Shown here: one piece after another, positions 30,737 to 38,310 of the stretch
Layout: the number at the start of each line of letters is the position of its first letter
Numbering within the stretch: position 1 is the first letter of the stretch
NCBI GenBank assembly: GCA_020846995.1
Contig: JADLCV010000178.1
Span: forward strand, 1-38,310
Reading direction: 5' to 3'
Source of the DNA: Paracoccaceae bacterium
GTDB taxonomy: Bacteria > Pseudomonadota > Alphaproteobacteria > Rhodobacterales > Rhodobacteraceae
DNA: 38,310 nucleotides
Translations under genes and position numbers: made by a program
Notes under the pieces: model-generated
Seen by the model: the letters and a program-made list of their open reading frames with translations, nothing else
The model's database searches: none
Told to the model about the DNA's origin: nothing

Positions 30737-31902
30737 GGGAGCTGGTCGCCGACATCCCCCGCCGCCGGCGGCTGCGGGCGGGGATGGTGGGGGGCGGGCG
30801 GGGCTCGTTCTTCGCCCCGGTCCACCGCGCGGCCCTGCGCCTTTCCAACCGCTTCGACCTCGTCGCCGGGGCCTTCTCGTCGGACCCCGCGACCGGCCGC
30901 GAGGCGGGCGCGGCGCTCGGTCTCGCGCCCGCGCGCAACCACGGGGATTTCCGCGCCTTTGCCGAGGACGAGGCGGGGCGCGCCGACCCCGTCGAGGTGG
31001 TCATCGTCGTCACCCCCAACCACCTCCATTTCGAGCCCTGCCGGCAGTTCCTTGCGGCCGGCATCCCGGTCATCTGCGACAAGCCGCTGGCGGCGACCGC
31101 GGCCGAGGCGCGCACGCTCGCGCGCCTGGCGGCGGCCGACGACCGCTTTCTGGCCGTCACCTACACCTACACGGGCTATCCCATGGTGCGCGACGCCCGC
31201 GCCCGCATCCGTGAGGGCGAGATCGGCGAGGTCCGCTTCGTTGCCGTCGAATACCTTCTCGAATGGCTCGCCGACGACCCCGCGCGGCTGGGCAAGGGCG
31301 GCGTCTGGCGGGGCGACCCCGCCCGGGCCGGGGCCACGGGCGCGCTCGGCGACGTCGGCACCCACGCCTTCCACCTCGCCGAGTTCCTCACCGGCCAGCG
31401 CTGCACGGCGCTCGCCGCGCGCCTGCTCTCGACCGTCGCGGGCTTCGGCCTTGACGATACCGATGTCGTCCAGATGGAGTTCGACGGCGGCGCCCACGGC
31501 CTCCTGTGGGCCTCGCTCGCCGCCCCCGGGCACCGCAACGGGCTGCGCTTCAGGATCGTCGGCAGCCGCGGCACGCTCGAATGGCAGCAGGAGGCACCCG
31601 AGACCCTGCGCCTGTCTCGGCTGAACGCGGCCGACCTCGTCTACCGCCGCGGCCAGGCCGACAACACCCCGGATGCGCGGACGGCGATCAGCCTCCCCGC
31701 CGGCAACCCCGAGGCCTACCTCGAGGCCCTCGCCAACCTCTACTGCGACTGCGCCACGGCCCTCGAGGCCGGCCGGGACTGGCGGCGGGCGACGCCCGTG
31801 CCGCTCGCCGACGCGGCCGAGGGCCTGCGCGGCGTGCTCCTGTCGGAGGCCGCGGTCGCCTCGTCCCGGGCCCGTGCCTGGGTGCCCTTTCCCGCCGGCT
31901 GA
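30733..31902 (+). CDS. Gfo/Idh/MocA-family dehydrogenase
   Basis: A 389-residue NAD(P)-dependent sugar or cyclitol dehydrogenase. The Rossmann start RLRAGMVGGGRGSFFAPVHRAAL is followed by VVIVVTPNHLHFEPC and the catalytic Lys K117 in ICDKPLA (Asp replaces the usual Glu of EKP). D207 and H211 in GDVGTHAFHL are the proton-relay pair. IolG-type inositol dehydrogenases and the 3-oxo-glucoside enzymes belong here. ATG overlaps the GMC1 stop (ATGA), so it is translationally coupled. With four flavin oxidases/dehydrogenases around, it could either oxidise a different hydroxyl or reduce a keto intermediate. Confidence 0.9.
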   Translation: MRELVADIPRRRRLRAGMVGGGRGSFFAPVHRAALRLSNRFDLVAGAFSSDPATGREAGAALGLAPARNHGDFRAFAEDEAGRADPVEVVIVVTPNHLHFEPCRQFLAAGIPVICDKPLAATAAEARTLARLAAADDRFLAVTYTYTGYPMVRDARARIREGEIGEVRFVAVEYLLEWLADDPARLGKGGVWRGDPARAGATGALGDVGTHAFHLAEFLTGQRCTALAARLLSTVAGFGLDDTDVVQMEFDGGAHGLLWASLAAPGHRNGLRFRIVGSRGTLEWQQEAPETLRLSRLNAADLVYRRGQADNTPDARTAISLPAGNPEAYLEALANLYCDCATALEAGRDWRRATPVPLADAAEGLRGVLLSEAAVASSRARAWVPFPAG

Positions 31903-31907
31903 CGGCC

Positions 31908-33497
31908 ATGGACGCTGCCGACTTCATCGTCATCGGGGGCGGCTCCGCGGGCTGCGTCGTCGCCGCCCGGCTGAGCGAGGACCCGCGCGCCTCGGTCCTC
32001 CTCCTCGAGGAGGGGCCGAGCGACCGCAGCCCCTGGATCCACCTTCCCGTGACCTACTACAAGACCAGCCAGGGCCGCCTTGTCGCGCGCTACCCCTGGC
32101 AGCCGGGGCCCGGCCACCGCGGCGACCCCGCCCCGACCATGGTCCAGGCCCGCGTGCTGGGCGGCGGCGGCTCGGTCAACGCCATGGTCTACCTGCGCGG
32201 CCAGCCGCGCGACTACGACGAATGGCGCGAAGCCGGCGCCACCGGCTGGGGCTGGGACGACGTCCTGCCCTACTACCGCCGCTGCGAGGCCAACGACCGC
32301 TTCGCCGGCCCCCTGCACGGCACCGACGGCCCGCTCGCGGTCTCCGACCAGGCCTTCACCCACCCGATGAGCCGGCTCTGGGTGCAGGCCTGCCAGGAGG
32401 CCGGGCTGCCCTTCAACCCCGACTTCAACGGCGCCGGCCAGGACGGCTGCGGCTTCTATCAGATTAATGCCCGCGCCGGCCGCCGGGCCAGCGCCGCGAC
32501 CTGCTACCTCGGTCCGGCGCGCAGGCGCAGGAACCTCCGCGTCGAGACCGGCACCCGCGCCCTGCGGATCCTCTTCCGGGGTCGCCGCGCCACCGGCGTC
32601 GAGGTCCTCGCCCGCGGGCGGCGGGCGGTGATCCGGGCCGGGCGCGAGGTCATCGTCGCCGCCGGGGCGATCAACAGCCCGCGCCTCCTCATGCTGTCGG
32701 GGATCGGCGACGGCCGGGCGCTTTGCCGCCAGGGGCTTGAGGTCGTCGCCGACCTGCCGGGCGTCGGCCGCAACCTCCAGGACCACGTCGAGGTCTCGAT
32801 CATCCACGAGGTCGACGGGCCCCTCAGCTACGACAAGTACAAGAAGCGGCACTGGCAGTTCGCGGCCGGCCTCGAATACCTCCTGTTCCGGCGCGGGCCC
32901 TGCACCGCCAACGTCGTCGAGGGCGGCGCCTTCATGCGCTCGACCCTGAGCGAGGACCGGCCGGACCTGCAGTGCTGCTTCATGCCCGGCGCCGGCGTCG
33001 AGGAGGGCGTCGGCACCGTCCCGGGCGGCAACGGCACGACGCTGAACATCTGCCAGACCCGGCCCCGCTCGCGCGGGGAGGTGACCCTCGCGGGCCCCGA
33101 CCCCTTCGCGCTGCCGCGGATCGCGCCCGGCTACCTCGCCGATCCCCTCGATCTCGGGGTCATGTGCCAGGGGGTGGAGATGGGCCTGCGGATCATGGCC
33201 CAGAAGGTCCTCGCCCGCCATCTGCGCCGGATCCATGCCCCAGCCGGGGTGAGCACGCGCGAGGACGTGCGCGACTACGTCCTGTCGCAGTATCACGCCG
33301 CCCTCCACCCGACGGGAACCTGCCGGATCGGCAGCGACCCCCTTTCCGTCGTCGCCCCCGACCTCCGCGTGCACGGGGTCGCGGGCCTTCGGGTCTGCGA
33401 CAATTCGGTCGCCCCGAACCTCGTCTCGGGCAACACCAACGGCGTCGCGATCATGATCGCCGAGAAGGGGGCCGACCACATCCGCGGCCGCCCCTGA
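31908..33497 (+). CDS. GMC-family flavin oxidoreductase (GMC2)
   Basis: A 529-residue GMC enzyme. FAD site IVIGGGSAGCVVAARLSEDP, signature 1 VQARVLGGGGSVNAMVYLRGQ, signature 2 VIVAAGAINSPRLLMLSGIGD. The catalytic pair is H467 in LHPTGTCRIGSD and Asn in SGNTNGVAIMIAEKGAD. It shares with GMC4 several segments not seen in GMC1, such as MVQARVLGGG, GAGVEEGV and VPGGNG, and the YDKYKKRHW/YDRYKRLRW segment, so the two are paralogues. It starts 5 nt after the Gfo/Idh stop and ends the plus-strand operon, convergent with GMC3. The substrate is unknown. Confidence 0.9.
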   Translation: MDAADFIVIGGGSAGCVVAARLSEDPRASVLLLEEGPSDRSPWIHLPVTYYKTSQGRLVARYPWQPGPGHRGDPAPTMVQARVLGGGGSVNAMVYLRGQPRDYDEWREAGATGWGWDDVLPYYRRCEANDRFAGPLHGTDGPLAVSDQAFTHPMSRLWVQACQEAGLPFNPDFNGAGQDGCGFYQINARAGRRASAATCYLGPARRRRNLRVETGTRALRILFRGRRATGVEVLARGRRAVIRAGREVIVAAGAINSPRLLMLSGIGDGRALCRQGLEVVADLPGVGRNLQDHVEVSIIHEVDGPLSYDKYKKRHWQFAAGLEYLLFRRGPCTANVVEGGAFMRSTLSEDRPDLQCCFMPGAGVEEGVGTVPGGNGTTLNICQTRPRSRGEVTLAGPDPFALPRIAPGYLADPLDLGVMCQGVEMGLRIMAQKVLARHLRRIHAPAGVSTREDVRDYVLSQYHAALHPTGTCRIGSDPLSVVAPDLRVHGVAGLRVCDNSVAPNLVSGNTNGVAIMIAEKGADHIRGRP

Positions 33498-33518
33498 GGC
33501 ACGGGGGCGCGGCGCGGC

Positions 33519-35027
33519 TCAGCCTGCCCCGAGATCCGTCGCCAGCATGTGATCAGCCGCTCGCAGGGCCTGGGCCGCGACCGTCAGCGCCGGGTTGACC
33601 GCCGCCGAGGAGGGGAAGAACGAGGCGTCGACGACGAAGAGGTTCGGCTGGTCCCAGGCGCGGCAATAGGGGTCGAGCGCCGAGGTTGCGGGATCGCTGC
33701 CCATCCGCACCGTGCCGCACTGGTGGCCGGTGGCGTGGGTGCGGAGCGACTTTGTCACGACCAGGGGATAGCCCGCCCGCCGCAGCGCCCGGCCGAGGCG
33801 GCGCACGAGGGCAAGGTGCCCGGGAAGGTTGTTCGGCGTCACGGCAAGGCGGATGTCGCTGCCCGCGACTGTCACCCGATTGGCGCGATCGGGCAGGTCC
33901 TCGGACATCGCGAACCAGTCCATGCCCCGCCTCGCCATGGCATGGCCGGCAAGGCGCGGCAGGAGCGGCACGTTCGCGGTCAGCATCCCGCCCTGGAGCT
34001 TGCCCAGCATCTGCGCCTGCCCCATCGGGTGGGGAAAGTCGCCGTCGCCGAAATACCAGTCGTTGATGACCAGCGTCTTCTGGAAGGTCGTGTCGTTGAC
34101 GGCCGGGGCGAGGCCCATCAGCGCCGTCTGGTTGTGCGTCATGTAGTATCGGCCGACGACGTCGGAGCGGTTCGCGACCCCCGTCGGGGCGCCCGTGTCG
34201 GCCGACCGCAGGAGGAGGGCGGCGCTGTTGACGGCCCCGCCGGCGAGGACGAAGAGGGGCGCGGAAAGGCGCTGCACCTCGCCCGCGCGGGCGACCTCGA
34301 CGGCGACGATGCGCCGGCCGTCGGGGGCGAGGACGAGGCGCCGCGCCGTCGTCTGTATCATCAGCTCGACCCGCCCGGTGGCCAAGGCGGGCTCGAGGCC
34401 GCTCGTCTCGGCATCGGCCTTGGCCCCGAGCCGGCAGGGGAAACCGTCGCAGGTCCGGCAGAGGATGCAGGTGCCCCCGGGCCTGGCGTGAAGCCCGAGC
34501 GGCAGGGCCGAGGGCGAGAGGCCCGCCCGCCGCATCCGCCCGGCCATCCGCGCCACCACGGGCTCCGGGGTGACGGCCGGGAAGGGGTAGGGGGTCGTCC
34601 GCGCCGGTGCGGTGGCATCGCCCGCGTCGTCGCCGTGGACGACGAACATCCGCTCGGCCTCGCCGTAGTAGGGCTCGAGCGCGGCGTAGTCGAAGGGCCA
34701 GGCCGGGGAGACGCCCCCCGCATGCTCGACCGCCCCGAAGTCGCGCTCGCGCAGCCGGAAGAGGGCGGCGCCGTAGAACTTCGTCGCGCCGCCGACGTTG
34801 TAGTGCATGCCGGGATCGAAGCGGCGCCCGCGGCCGTCGATCCAGGTCTCGCGGGCGGTGTATTTCCGCCGGAAGAAGACGGCATCGACGCTCCAGTTGT
34901 CATCCTCGCGGGGGACGAAGTCGCCCCGCTCGAGGACAAGGACGCGGGCCCCGCGTTCGGCCAGCCGACGGGCGGCGACGCTGCCGCCGACGCCGCTGCC
35001 GATGACGATCACGTCATGGTCGTGCAT
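33519..35027 (-). CDS. GMC oxidoreductase of the pyranose-oxidase/glucoside-dehydrogenase type (GMC3)
   Basis: A 502-residue flavoprotein from a different GMC branch than GMC1, 2 and 4. FAD site VIVIGSGVGGSVAARRLAERGARVLVLERGD, then NVGGATKFYGAALFRLRERDF, a Cys-rich GTCILCRTCDGFPCR segment, and the C-terminal HATGHQCGTVRMGSDP with VVDASFFPSSAAVNPALTVAAQALRAADH, which hold the His and Asn of the active site. This arrangement is typical of gluconate dehydrogenase large subunits, pyranose oxidases and glycoside 3-oxidases/dehydrogenases. No small subunit or cytochrome gene is adjacent. ATG 35027 follows GAGGG at 8 nt. It is the third gene of the GMC4-GH3-GMC3 run, 142 nt after GH3. Confidence 0.87.
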   Translation of the reverse strand: MHDHDVIVIGSGVGGSVAARRLAERGARVLVLERGDFVPREDDNWSVDAVFFRRKYTARETWIDGRGRRFDPGMHYNVGGATKFYGAALFRLRERDFGAVEHAGGVSPAWPFDYAALEPYYGEAERMFVVHGDDAGDATAPARTTPYPFPAVTPEPVVARMAGRMRRAGLSPSALPLGLHARPGGTCILCRTCDGFPCRLGAKADAETSGLEPALATGRVELMIQTTARRLVLAPDGRRIVAVEVARAGEVQRLSAPLFVLAGGAVNSAALLLRSADTGAPTGVANRSDVVGRYYMTHNQTALMGLAPAVNDTTFQKTLVINDWYFGDGDFPHPMGQAQMLGKLQGGMLTANVPLLPRLAGHAMARRGMDWFAMSEDLPDRANRVTVAGSDIRLAVTPNNLPGHLALVRRLGRALRRAGYPLVVTKSLRTHATGHQCGTVRMGSDPATSALDPYCRAWDQPNLFVVDASFFPSSAAVNPALTVAAQALRAADHMLATDLGAG

Positions 35028-35169
35028 GTCCGCACCCTCGGGCGTGTCGGTGGAGCGGCCGCGCCGGGTCATGCCTGCCCCGCGGCCGGTCCTGCCCCCG
35101 GCCGGGGCCGGATGGTCGGGCCGGCCTGCCGGTGCGGAGCGGGGGGCGGGGCGGGAGACGCACGCGGGG

Positions 35170-36192
35170 CTACCGAAGATCGCGCGCCAGCCCGCGGACG
35201 GCGGCGGCGGCAGCGGCGAGCCTCATCCGCCGGGCCGCGTCCGCTGCCGCCGCGGCGGCGATCGCGCGGGCGGTGCGGGTGGCGTGGGCGGCCCCGGGGC
35301 CGGCGGCGAGCAGCAGGAGGTCGGCCCCGGCATCGAGACCGGCGAGGGCGGTGGCCTCGAGGCCGCGGCCGCGCAGCGTCGCCGGCAGGTCGAGATCGTC
35401 GGAGATGACGAGGCCGGAAAACCCCATCTCGGCCCGCAACTGCCCGATCACCGCGGCCGAGGTCGAGGCCGGCTCGCCGGGGTCGAGGGCCGTCACCGGC
35501 ACCGGCCCGGTCATGACCGCGCGGACGCCGGCGGCGATGGCGCTGCGGAAGGGCAGGAGCCCCGGCGCGAGCATGGCGCGGGGCCCCTCGAGGCTGAGCG
35601 CCGGGTCGTCGAAGGGATCGCCGGCGAGCCGCGCATGGCCGGGGAAATGCTTGGCCGTGGCGGCGACACCCTGCCCCTGGAGGCCGCGGATGAAGGCGGC
35701 CGCGACCCGCGCCACCGCCTCTGGCGCGGCCGCGAGGCAGCGGCCGGCGAGCCAGGGCCCGGGCCCCGCGAGATCGAGGACGGGGGCGAGGATGAGGGTG
35801 ATGCCGAGCGCGCGCGCCGCCCGTGCCGCCGCGGCGCCGAAGCCCTCGACCTCGTCCTCGGCCATGGCGAGCGCCGCCGCGGGGCGGGCGAGTGCCGGGC
35901 CGAGCCGGTGCAGGCGCTGGAGGCCGCCGATCTCGTAGTCGATCGCGATGAGGACGGGGCCGCCGGCGGCGGCGCGGGCGCGACCGGCCAGGGCGGCGAA
36001 GGCCGCGGGCGTCTCGAGGGCGATGCGGGCGGGTGCCATGCGGCGGGCCACGAACTCGGCCCGCGACATCCCGAGAAGGAGGGCGACGCCGCCGGCGCCG
36101 AGGAAGCCCTCGACCTCGCCCGGGCCGGGGATCTCCTCGAAGGCCGGCAGGAGGACGGCATGGGCGTCGCGGAGGAGTGCGTCCCCGGTCAT
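35170..36192 (-). CDS. Glycoside hydrolase family 3, NagZ-like but atypical
   Basis: A 340-residue single-domain GH3 barrel. LIAIDYEIGGLQRL, LAPVLDL, ATAKHFPGHARLAGD and the nucleophile motif VISDDLDL (D265) are recognisable. NagZ-type enzymes use an Asp-x-His dyad after KHFPGHG (consensus D-S-H); here the aligned residues read D192-P193-F194, so the acid/base His is missing, and the loop is otherwise altered. It has no signal peptide. ATG 36192 overlaps the GMC4 stop (ATGA), so it is translationally coupled to an oxidoreductase, an unusual setting for peptidoglycan recycling. It may act on an oxidised glycoside or use another acid; loss of activity is also possible. Confidence 0.82.
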   Translation of the reverse strand: MTGDALLRDAHAVLLPAFEEIPGPGEVEGFLGAGGVALLLGMSRAEFVARRMAPARIALETPAAFAALAGRARAAAGGPVLIAIDYEIGGLQRLHRLGPALARPAAALAMAEDEVEGFGAAAARAARALGITLILAPVLDLAGPGPWLAGRCLAAAPEAVARVAAAFIRGLQGQGVAATAKHFPGHARLAGDPFDDPALSLEGPRAMLAPGLLPFRSAIAAGVRAVMTGPVPVTALDPGEPASTSAAVIGQLRAEMGFSGLVISDDLDLPATLRGRGLEATALAGLDAGADLLLLAAGPGAAHATRTARAIAAAAAADAARRMRLAAAAAAVRGLARDLR

Positions 36193-37856
36193 CCGGCGAC
36201 CTCGGGCAGGGCCGCGCGGAGGGGAGCGGCGGGGACGACGGTCGCCCGCGGCAGCGTCCGGCCGCGGACGATGTCGGCCGCGCGCTCGCCGATCATGATG
36301 CAGGCGGCGTTCAGGTTCCCCGAGACGACGTGCGGCATCACCGAGGCGTCGGCGAGGCGCAGCCCCGCGACCCCGTGGACCCGAAGCTCGGGGTCGGTCA
36401 CGGCCATGGCGTCCGTCCCCATGCGGCAGGTGCCGCAGGGGTGCAGGCCGGGATGGGCCTCGGCGCGCACGAAATCCTCCCATTCGGCCGCGGTCGCGAG
36501 GGGGCGGTCGGGGACGTGGCCGGCGGCGATCAGGGGGGCGATGGCAGGCTCGCGCATGACCTCGGCCATGAGCCGCGCGCCGTCGGCAAGGCAGCGCAGG
36601 TCGTCGGGGTGGGTCAGGAAGTTCGGCACGATGCGCAGGGGTGCCGAGGGGTCGGCGGCGGTCAGGCCGACGTGGCCGCGCGCCCGGGGGCGGGTCTGGG
36701 TGATCGAGATCGTGCAGCCGTTGCCGCCGGGGACGCCGTCGACGCCCTCCTCGACCCCCGCCCCGGCGACGAAGAAGAACTGCAGGTCGGGGTTCGGCCC
36801 GGCAACCGAGCTCCACCAGAAGGCGCCCGCCTCGATCAGGTTCGAGGTCACCGGCCCGCGCCCGAAGAGCCCGAACTCGAGCCCCGCGAGCGCCATCCAG
36901 CGGAGGCGCTTGTAGCGGTCGTAGCTGGTCGCGCCGCGGAGCCGCCAGATCATCGACATCTCGATGTGGTCCTGGTAGTTCTGCCCGACCCCGGGGAGGT
37001 CGGCCGCGACCGCGATGCCGTGGCCGCGCAGGTGGTCGGCCGGCCCGATCCCCGACTGCATGAGGAGCTTCGGCGTGGCGAAGGCGCCGGCGGCGACGAT
37101 GACCTCGCCGGCATGGGCGGTCGCGTGCCGCCCCCTGCGGACGAACGCGACCCCGCCGACGCGGCCGCCGGCGAGAAGCAGGCGCTGCACCTCGGCCCCG
37201 GTCAGGATGCTCAGGTTCGGCCGCCGCCGGACCGCGGGCGGCAGGTAGGCGCGGGCCGCGCTCGAGCGTACGCCGTTGCGGACGGTCACCTGGTAGGGCC
37301 CGACGCCGGCGGGATCGCCGGCGTTGAAGTCGGCCCGGTAGGGTAGCCCGCGCTGCTGGCAGGCCTGGATCCAGCGCCGGGTGAGGGGCAGCATGTGGCC
37401 CTGGTCGGAGACGCCGAGCGGCCCCTCGGTGCCGTGGAAGGCGTCGGCGAGGCGGTTGTTGCACTCGGCCCGGCGGAAATAGGGCAGGACGTCCGCAAAG
37501 CCCCAGCCCGCCGCCCCCGCCGCCGCCCAGCCGTCGTAGTCCGCCGGCACGCCGCGCAGGTAGAGCATGGCGTTGACCGAACTGCCGCCGCCGAGGACGC
37601 GGGCCTGGACCATCGAGGGTTCCTGCCGGCGCGTCTGCGCCGGGCTCGGCTCGTAGCGGTGGCGGGTCAGGAGGTCGCCCTGGCAGACCTTGAAGTAGGT
37701 GGCGGGGAAGCGGATCCAGGGGTTGCGGTCGGAGGGCCCGGCCTCGAGGAGGAGGACGCGGAGGGCGGGATCCTCGCACAGCCGGCCGGCGAGCGTGCAG
37801 CCCGTCGAGCCGCCGCCGACGATGATGTAGTCGTAGTGCGGGGTGGCGTCCGGCAT
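36189..37856 (-). CDS. GMC-family flavin oxidoreductase (GMC4)
   Basis: A 555-residue GMC enzyme, paralogue of GMC2. FAD site YIIVGGGSTGCTLAGRLCEDP, signature 1 VQARVLGGGSSVNAMLYLRGV, signature 2 VIVAAGAFATPKLLMQSGIGP; active-site His in LHPCGTCRMGTD and Asn in SGNLNAACIMIGERAAD. The last ~25 residues after IVRG are an extension not present in GMC2. ATG 37856 begins just before the FAD motif; its ribosome-binding site is weak. It is the first gene of the minus-strand run GMC4-GH3-GMC3 and lies 82 nt below promoter copy B. The substrate is unknown. Confidence 0.9.
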   Translation of the reverse strand: MPDATPHYDYIIVGGGSTGCTLAGRLCEDPALRVLLLEAGPSDRNPWIRFPATYFKVCQGDLLTRHRYEPSPAQTRRQEPSMVQARVLGGGSSVNAMLYLRGVPADYDGWAAAGAAGWGFADVLPYFRRAECNNRLADAFHGTEGPLGVSDQGHMLPLTRRWIQACQQRGLPYRADFNAGDPAGVGPYQVTVRNGVRSSAARAYLPPAVRRRPNLSILTGAEVQRLLLAGGRVGGVAFVRRGRHATAHAGEVIVAAGAFATPKLLMQSGIGPADHLRGHGIAVAADLPGVGQNYQDHIEMSMIWRLRGATSYDRYKRLRWMALAGLEFGLFGRGPVTSNLIEAGAFWWSSVAGPNPDLQFFFVAGAGVEEGVDGVPGGNGCTISITQTRPRARGHVGLTAADPSAPLRIVPNFLTHPDDLRCLADGARLMAEVMREPAIAPLIAAGHVPDRPLATAAEWEDFVRAEAHPGLHPCGTCRMGTDAMAVTDPELRVHGVAGLRLADASVMPHVVSGNLNAACIMIGERAADIVRGRTLPRATVVPAAPLRAALPEVAG

Positions 37857-37937
37857 TGCGAAGGGCCCGGAATGAGCGGTGCGCGACCGGCCGGGGGTCG
37901 CGGACGACCTCGGCGGGCGCGGGGGGTGGCGGGGTCG

Positions 37938-38002
37938 AGCATGGCAGGGCAGGGGCGCGCCGGCAATTTCGCAACCGGGCCTTTGCTGACGTGATCTGGC
38001 GC
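37938..38002 (-). promoter_or_regulatory. Shared cluster promoter (copy B) before GMC4
   Basis: On the minus strand the order is GCGCCA (38002-37997), CGTCAG (37991-37986), core TGCGAAATTGCCGGCG (37973-37958) and CATGCT (37943-37938). Every block and every spacing (5, 12 and 14 nt between blocks) equals copy A before the TPP-enzyme operon. TTGCCG and CATGCT are 17 nt apart, as for -35 and -10. The distance to the start codon (about 81 nt) also matches copy A. Confidence 0.78.
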
Positions 38003-38075
38003 AACCGCTGCGCACACCCGGGCGCCGGCGGGCGCCTCGGGACAGGGAACAGGGCGGGCCGCGACATCTCGCCGC

Positions 38076-38120
38076 TGGCCCCGTGCGGGATGCCTCGGTA
38101 TACATAAGGGGCGGCCCCTT
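38076..38120 (+). promoter_or_regulatory. Possible promoter and 5' UTR hairpin of the GGT gene
   Basis: TGGCCC (38076-38081) and TATACA (38099-38104) are 17 nt apart and could be -35 and -10. A short hairpin AAGGGG-CGG-CCCCTT (38106-38120) would lie at the 5' end of the transcript. Confidence 0.4.
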
Positions 38121-38123
38121 GGA

Positions 38124-38138
38124 GCCGGCGATTTCGCA
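38124..38138 (+). promoter_or_regulatory. Degenerate copy of the cluster operator core before GGT
   Basis: GCCGGCGATTTCGCA matches 14 of 15 bases of the core of copies A and B (GCCGGCAATTTCGCA). It lies 17 nt before the start codon of the gamma-glutamyltransferase gene, within the presumed leader. The flanking blocks CGTCAG and GCGCCA are not conserved here. Confidence 0.5.
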
Positions 38139-38154
38139 AATGGGAGGATGTGTC

Positions 38155-38310
38155 ATGGACACGAAGAGGTGGCGTCCGCCACACTCGCTGCTGCTCGCGG
38201 CGACGCTGGCCGGGGCGGGGCTCGCGCTGCCGGCGCTGGCCCTCGACCAGCCCGTCGTGGCCCCGAACGGCATGGTCGTCGCCGGCCATCCCCTGGCCGT
38301 CGCCTCCGGC
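38155..38310 (+). CDS. Gamma-glutamyltransferase, 5' part only
   Basis: The first 52 codons of an exported protein cut by the window end. A signal peptide (MDTKRWRPPHSLLLAATLAGAG..., cleavage near ALAL, residue 29) is followed by VVAPNGMVVAGHPLAVASG, the highly conserved N-terminal segment of gamma-glutamyltranspeptidases (GMV..xHPLA). These periplasmic enzymes cleave gamma-glutamyl bonds, for example in glutathione. GGGAGG lies 9 nt before the ATG. Whether it belongs functionally to the oxidoreductase cluster is open; a near-copy of the cluster operator lies in its leader. Confidence 0.8.
   Translation, partial: MDTKRWRPPHSLLLAATLAGAGLALPALALDQPVVAPNGMVVAGHPLAVASG

Noticed and set aside
38106..38138. 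Riboswitch in the GGT leader
   Set aside because: Only a 6-bp hairpin is visible and the leader is under 60 nt; there is no known aptamer consensus.
35170..38289. A 1039-codon open frame covering GMC4 and GH3
   Set aside because: Only its last 340 codons (GH3) are real; the first part is an Arg/Pro-rich out-of-frame reading of GMC4, so it is not a fusion protein.

Overview
The window is a very GC-rich, densely coded bacterial chromosome segment. The gene content suggests an alphaproteobacterium, probably near the Rhodobacterales: a Tad locus with an OmpA-type lipoprotein in the CpaD position, Flp pilins with a GAVTVDW start, a RidA-GDPD-FemAB/GNAT operon, and a small 100-nt SRP RNA. That placement is inference. 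I see no tRNA, rRNA, transposase, phage gene or CRISPR array.

Layout. (1) 1-2000: a small Tat-targeted Ser/Pro-repeat protein followed by an HPr-kinase-like protein fused to a PqqD-type domain, a candidate peptide-modification pair. (2) 2000-10200: housekeeping genes: rsmD, a ferredoxin-reductase-type flavoprotein divergent from a Prx5 peroxiredoxin, a RidA-GDPD-GNAT-GST operon, and a DNA-ligase-associated Lhr-type helicase. (3) 10365-22594, all on the minus strand: a Tad pilus locus in the order flp, flp, cpaB, cpaC, ompA-type, cpaE, cpaF, tadB, tadC, two TPR lipoproteins, prepilin peptidase, and an AAA+ ATPase of unknown function. The six intergenic gaps in this locus that exceed 100 bp each carry a copy of the same short element (coding-strand form GCCnCAAT, with one mismatch at cpaC), and three of them also carry strong hairpins. 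(4) 22948-25040: a lytic transglycosylase, an OmpA-family protein and the SRP RNA gene (minus strand).

(5) 25188-37856 is the most unusual region: a catabolic-looking cluster with no transporter or regulator in view. It holds a metal-dependent TIM-barrel isomerase/epimerase, an IolD-like thiamine-diphosphate enzyme, a cupin of no recognised family, four GMC flavin oxidoreductases, a Gfo/Idh dehydrogenase and an atypical GH3 glycosidase. The two operons that converge here (TPP-cupin-GMC-Gfo/Idh-GMC on plus; GMC-GH3-GMC on minus) start from near-duplicate promoters: identical blocks GCGCCA, CGTCAG, a 16-nt core and CATGCT occur at identical spacing. This is direct sequence evidence that they are one regulon. 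A degenerate copy of the core lies just before a gamma-glutamyltransferase gene cut off by the window end. My working hypothesis is a co-regulated pathway for oxidising, opening and deglycosylating a cyclic polyol or glycoside; the substrate is unknown.
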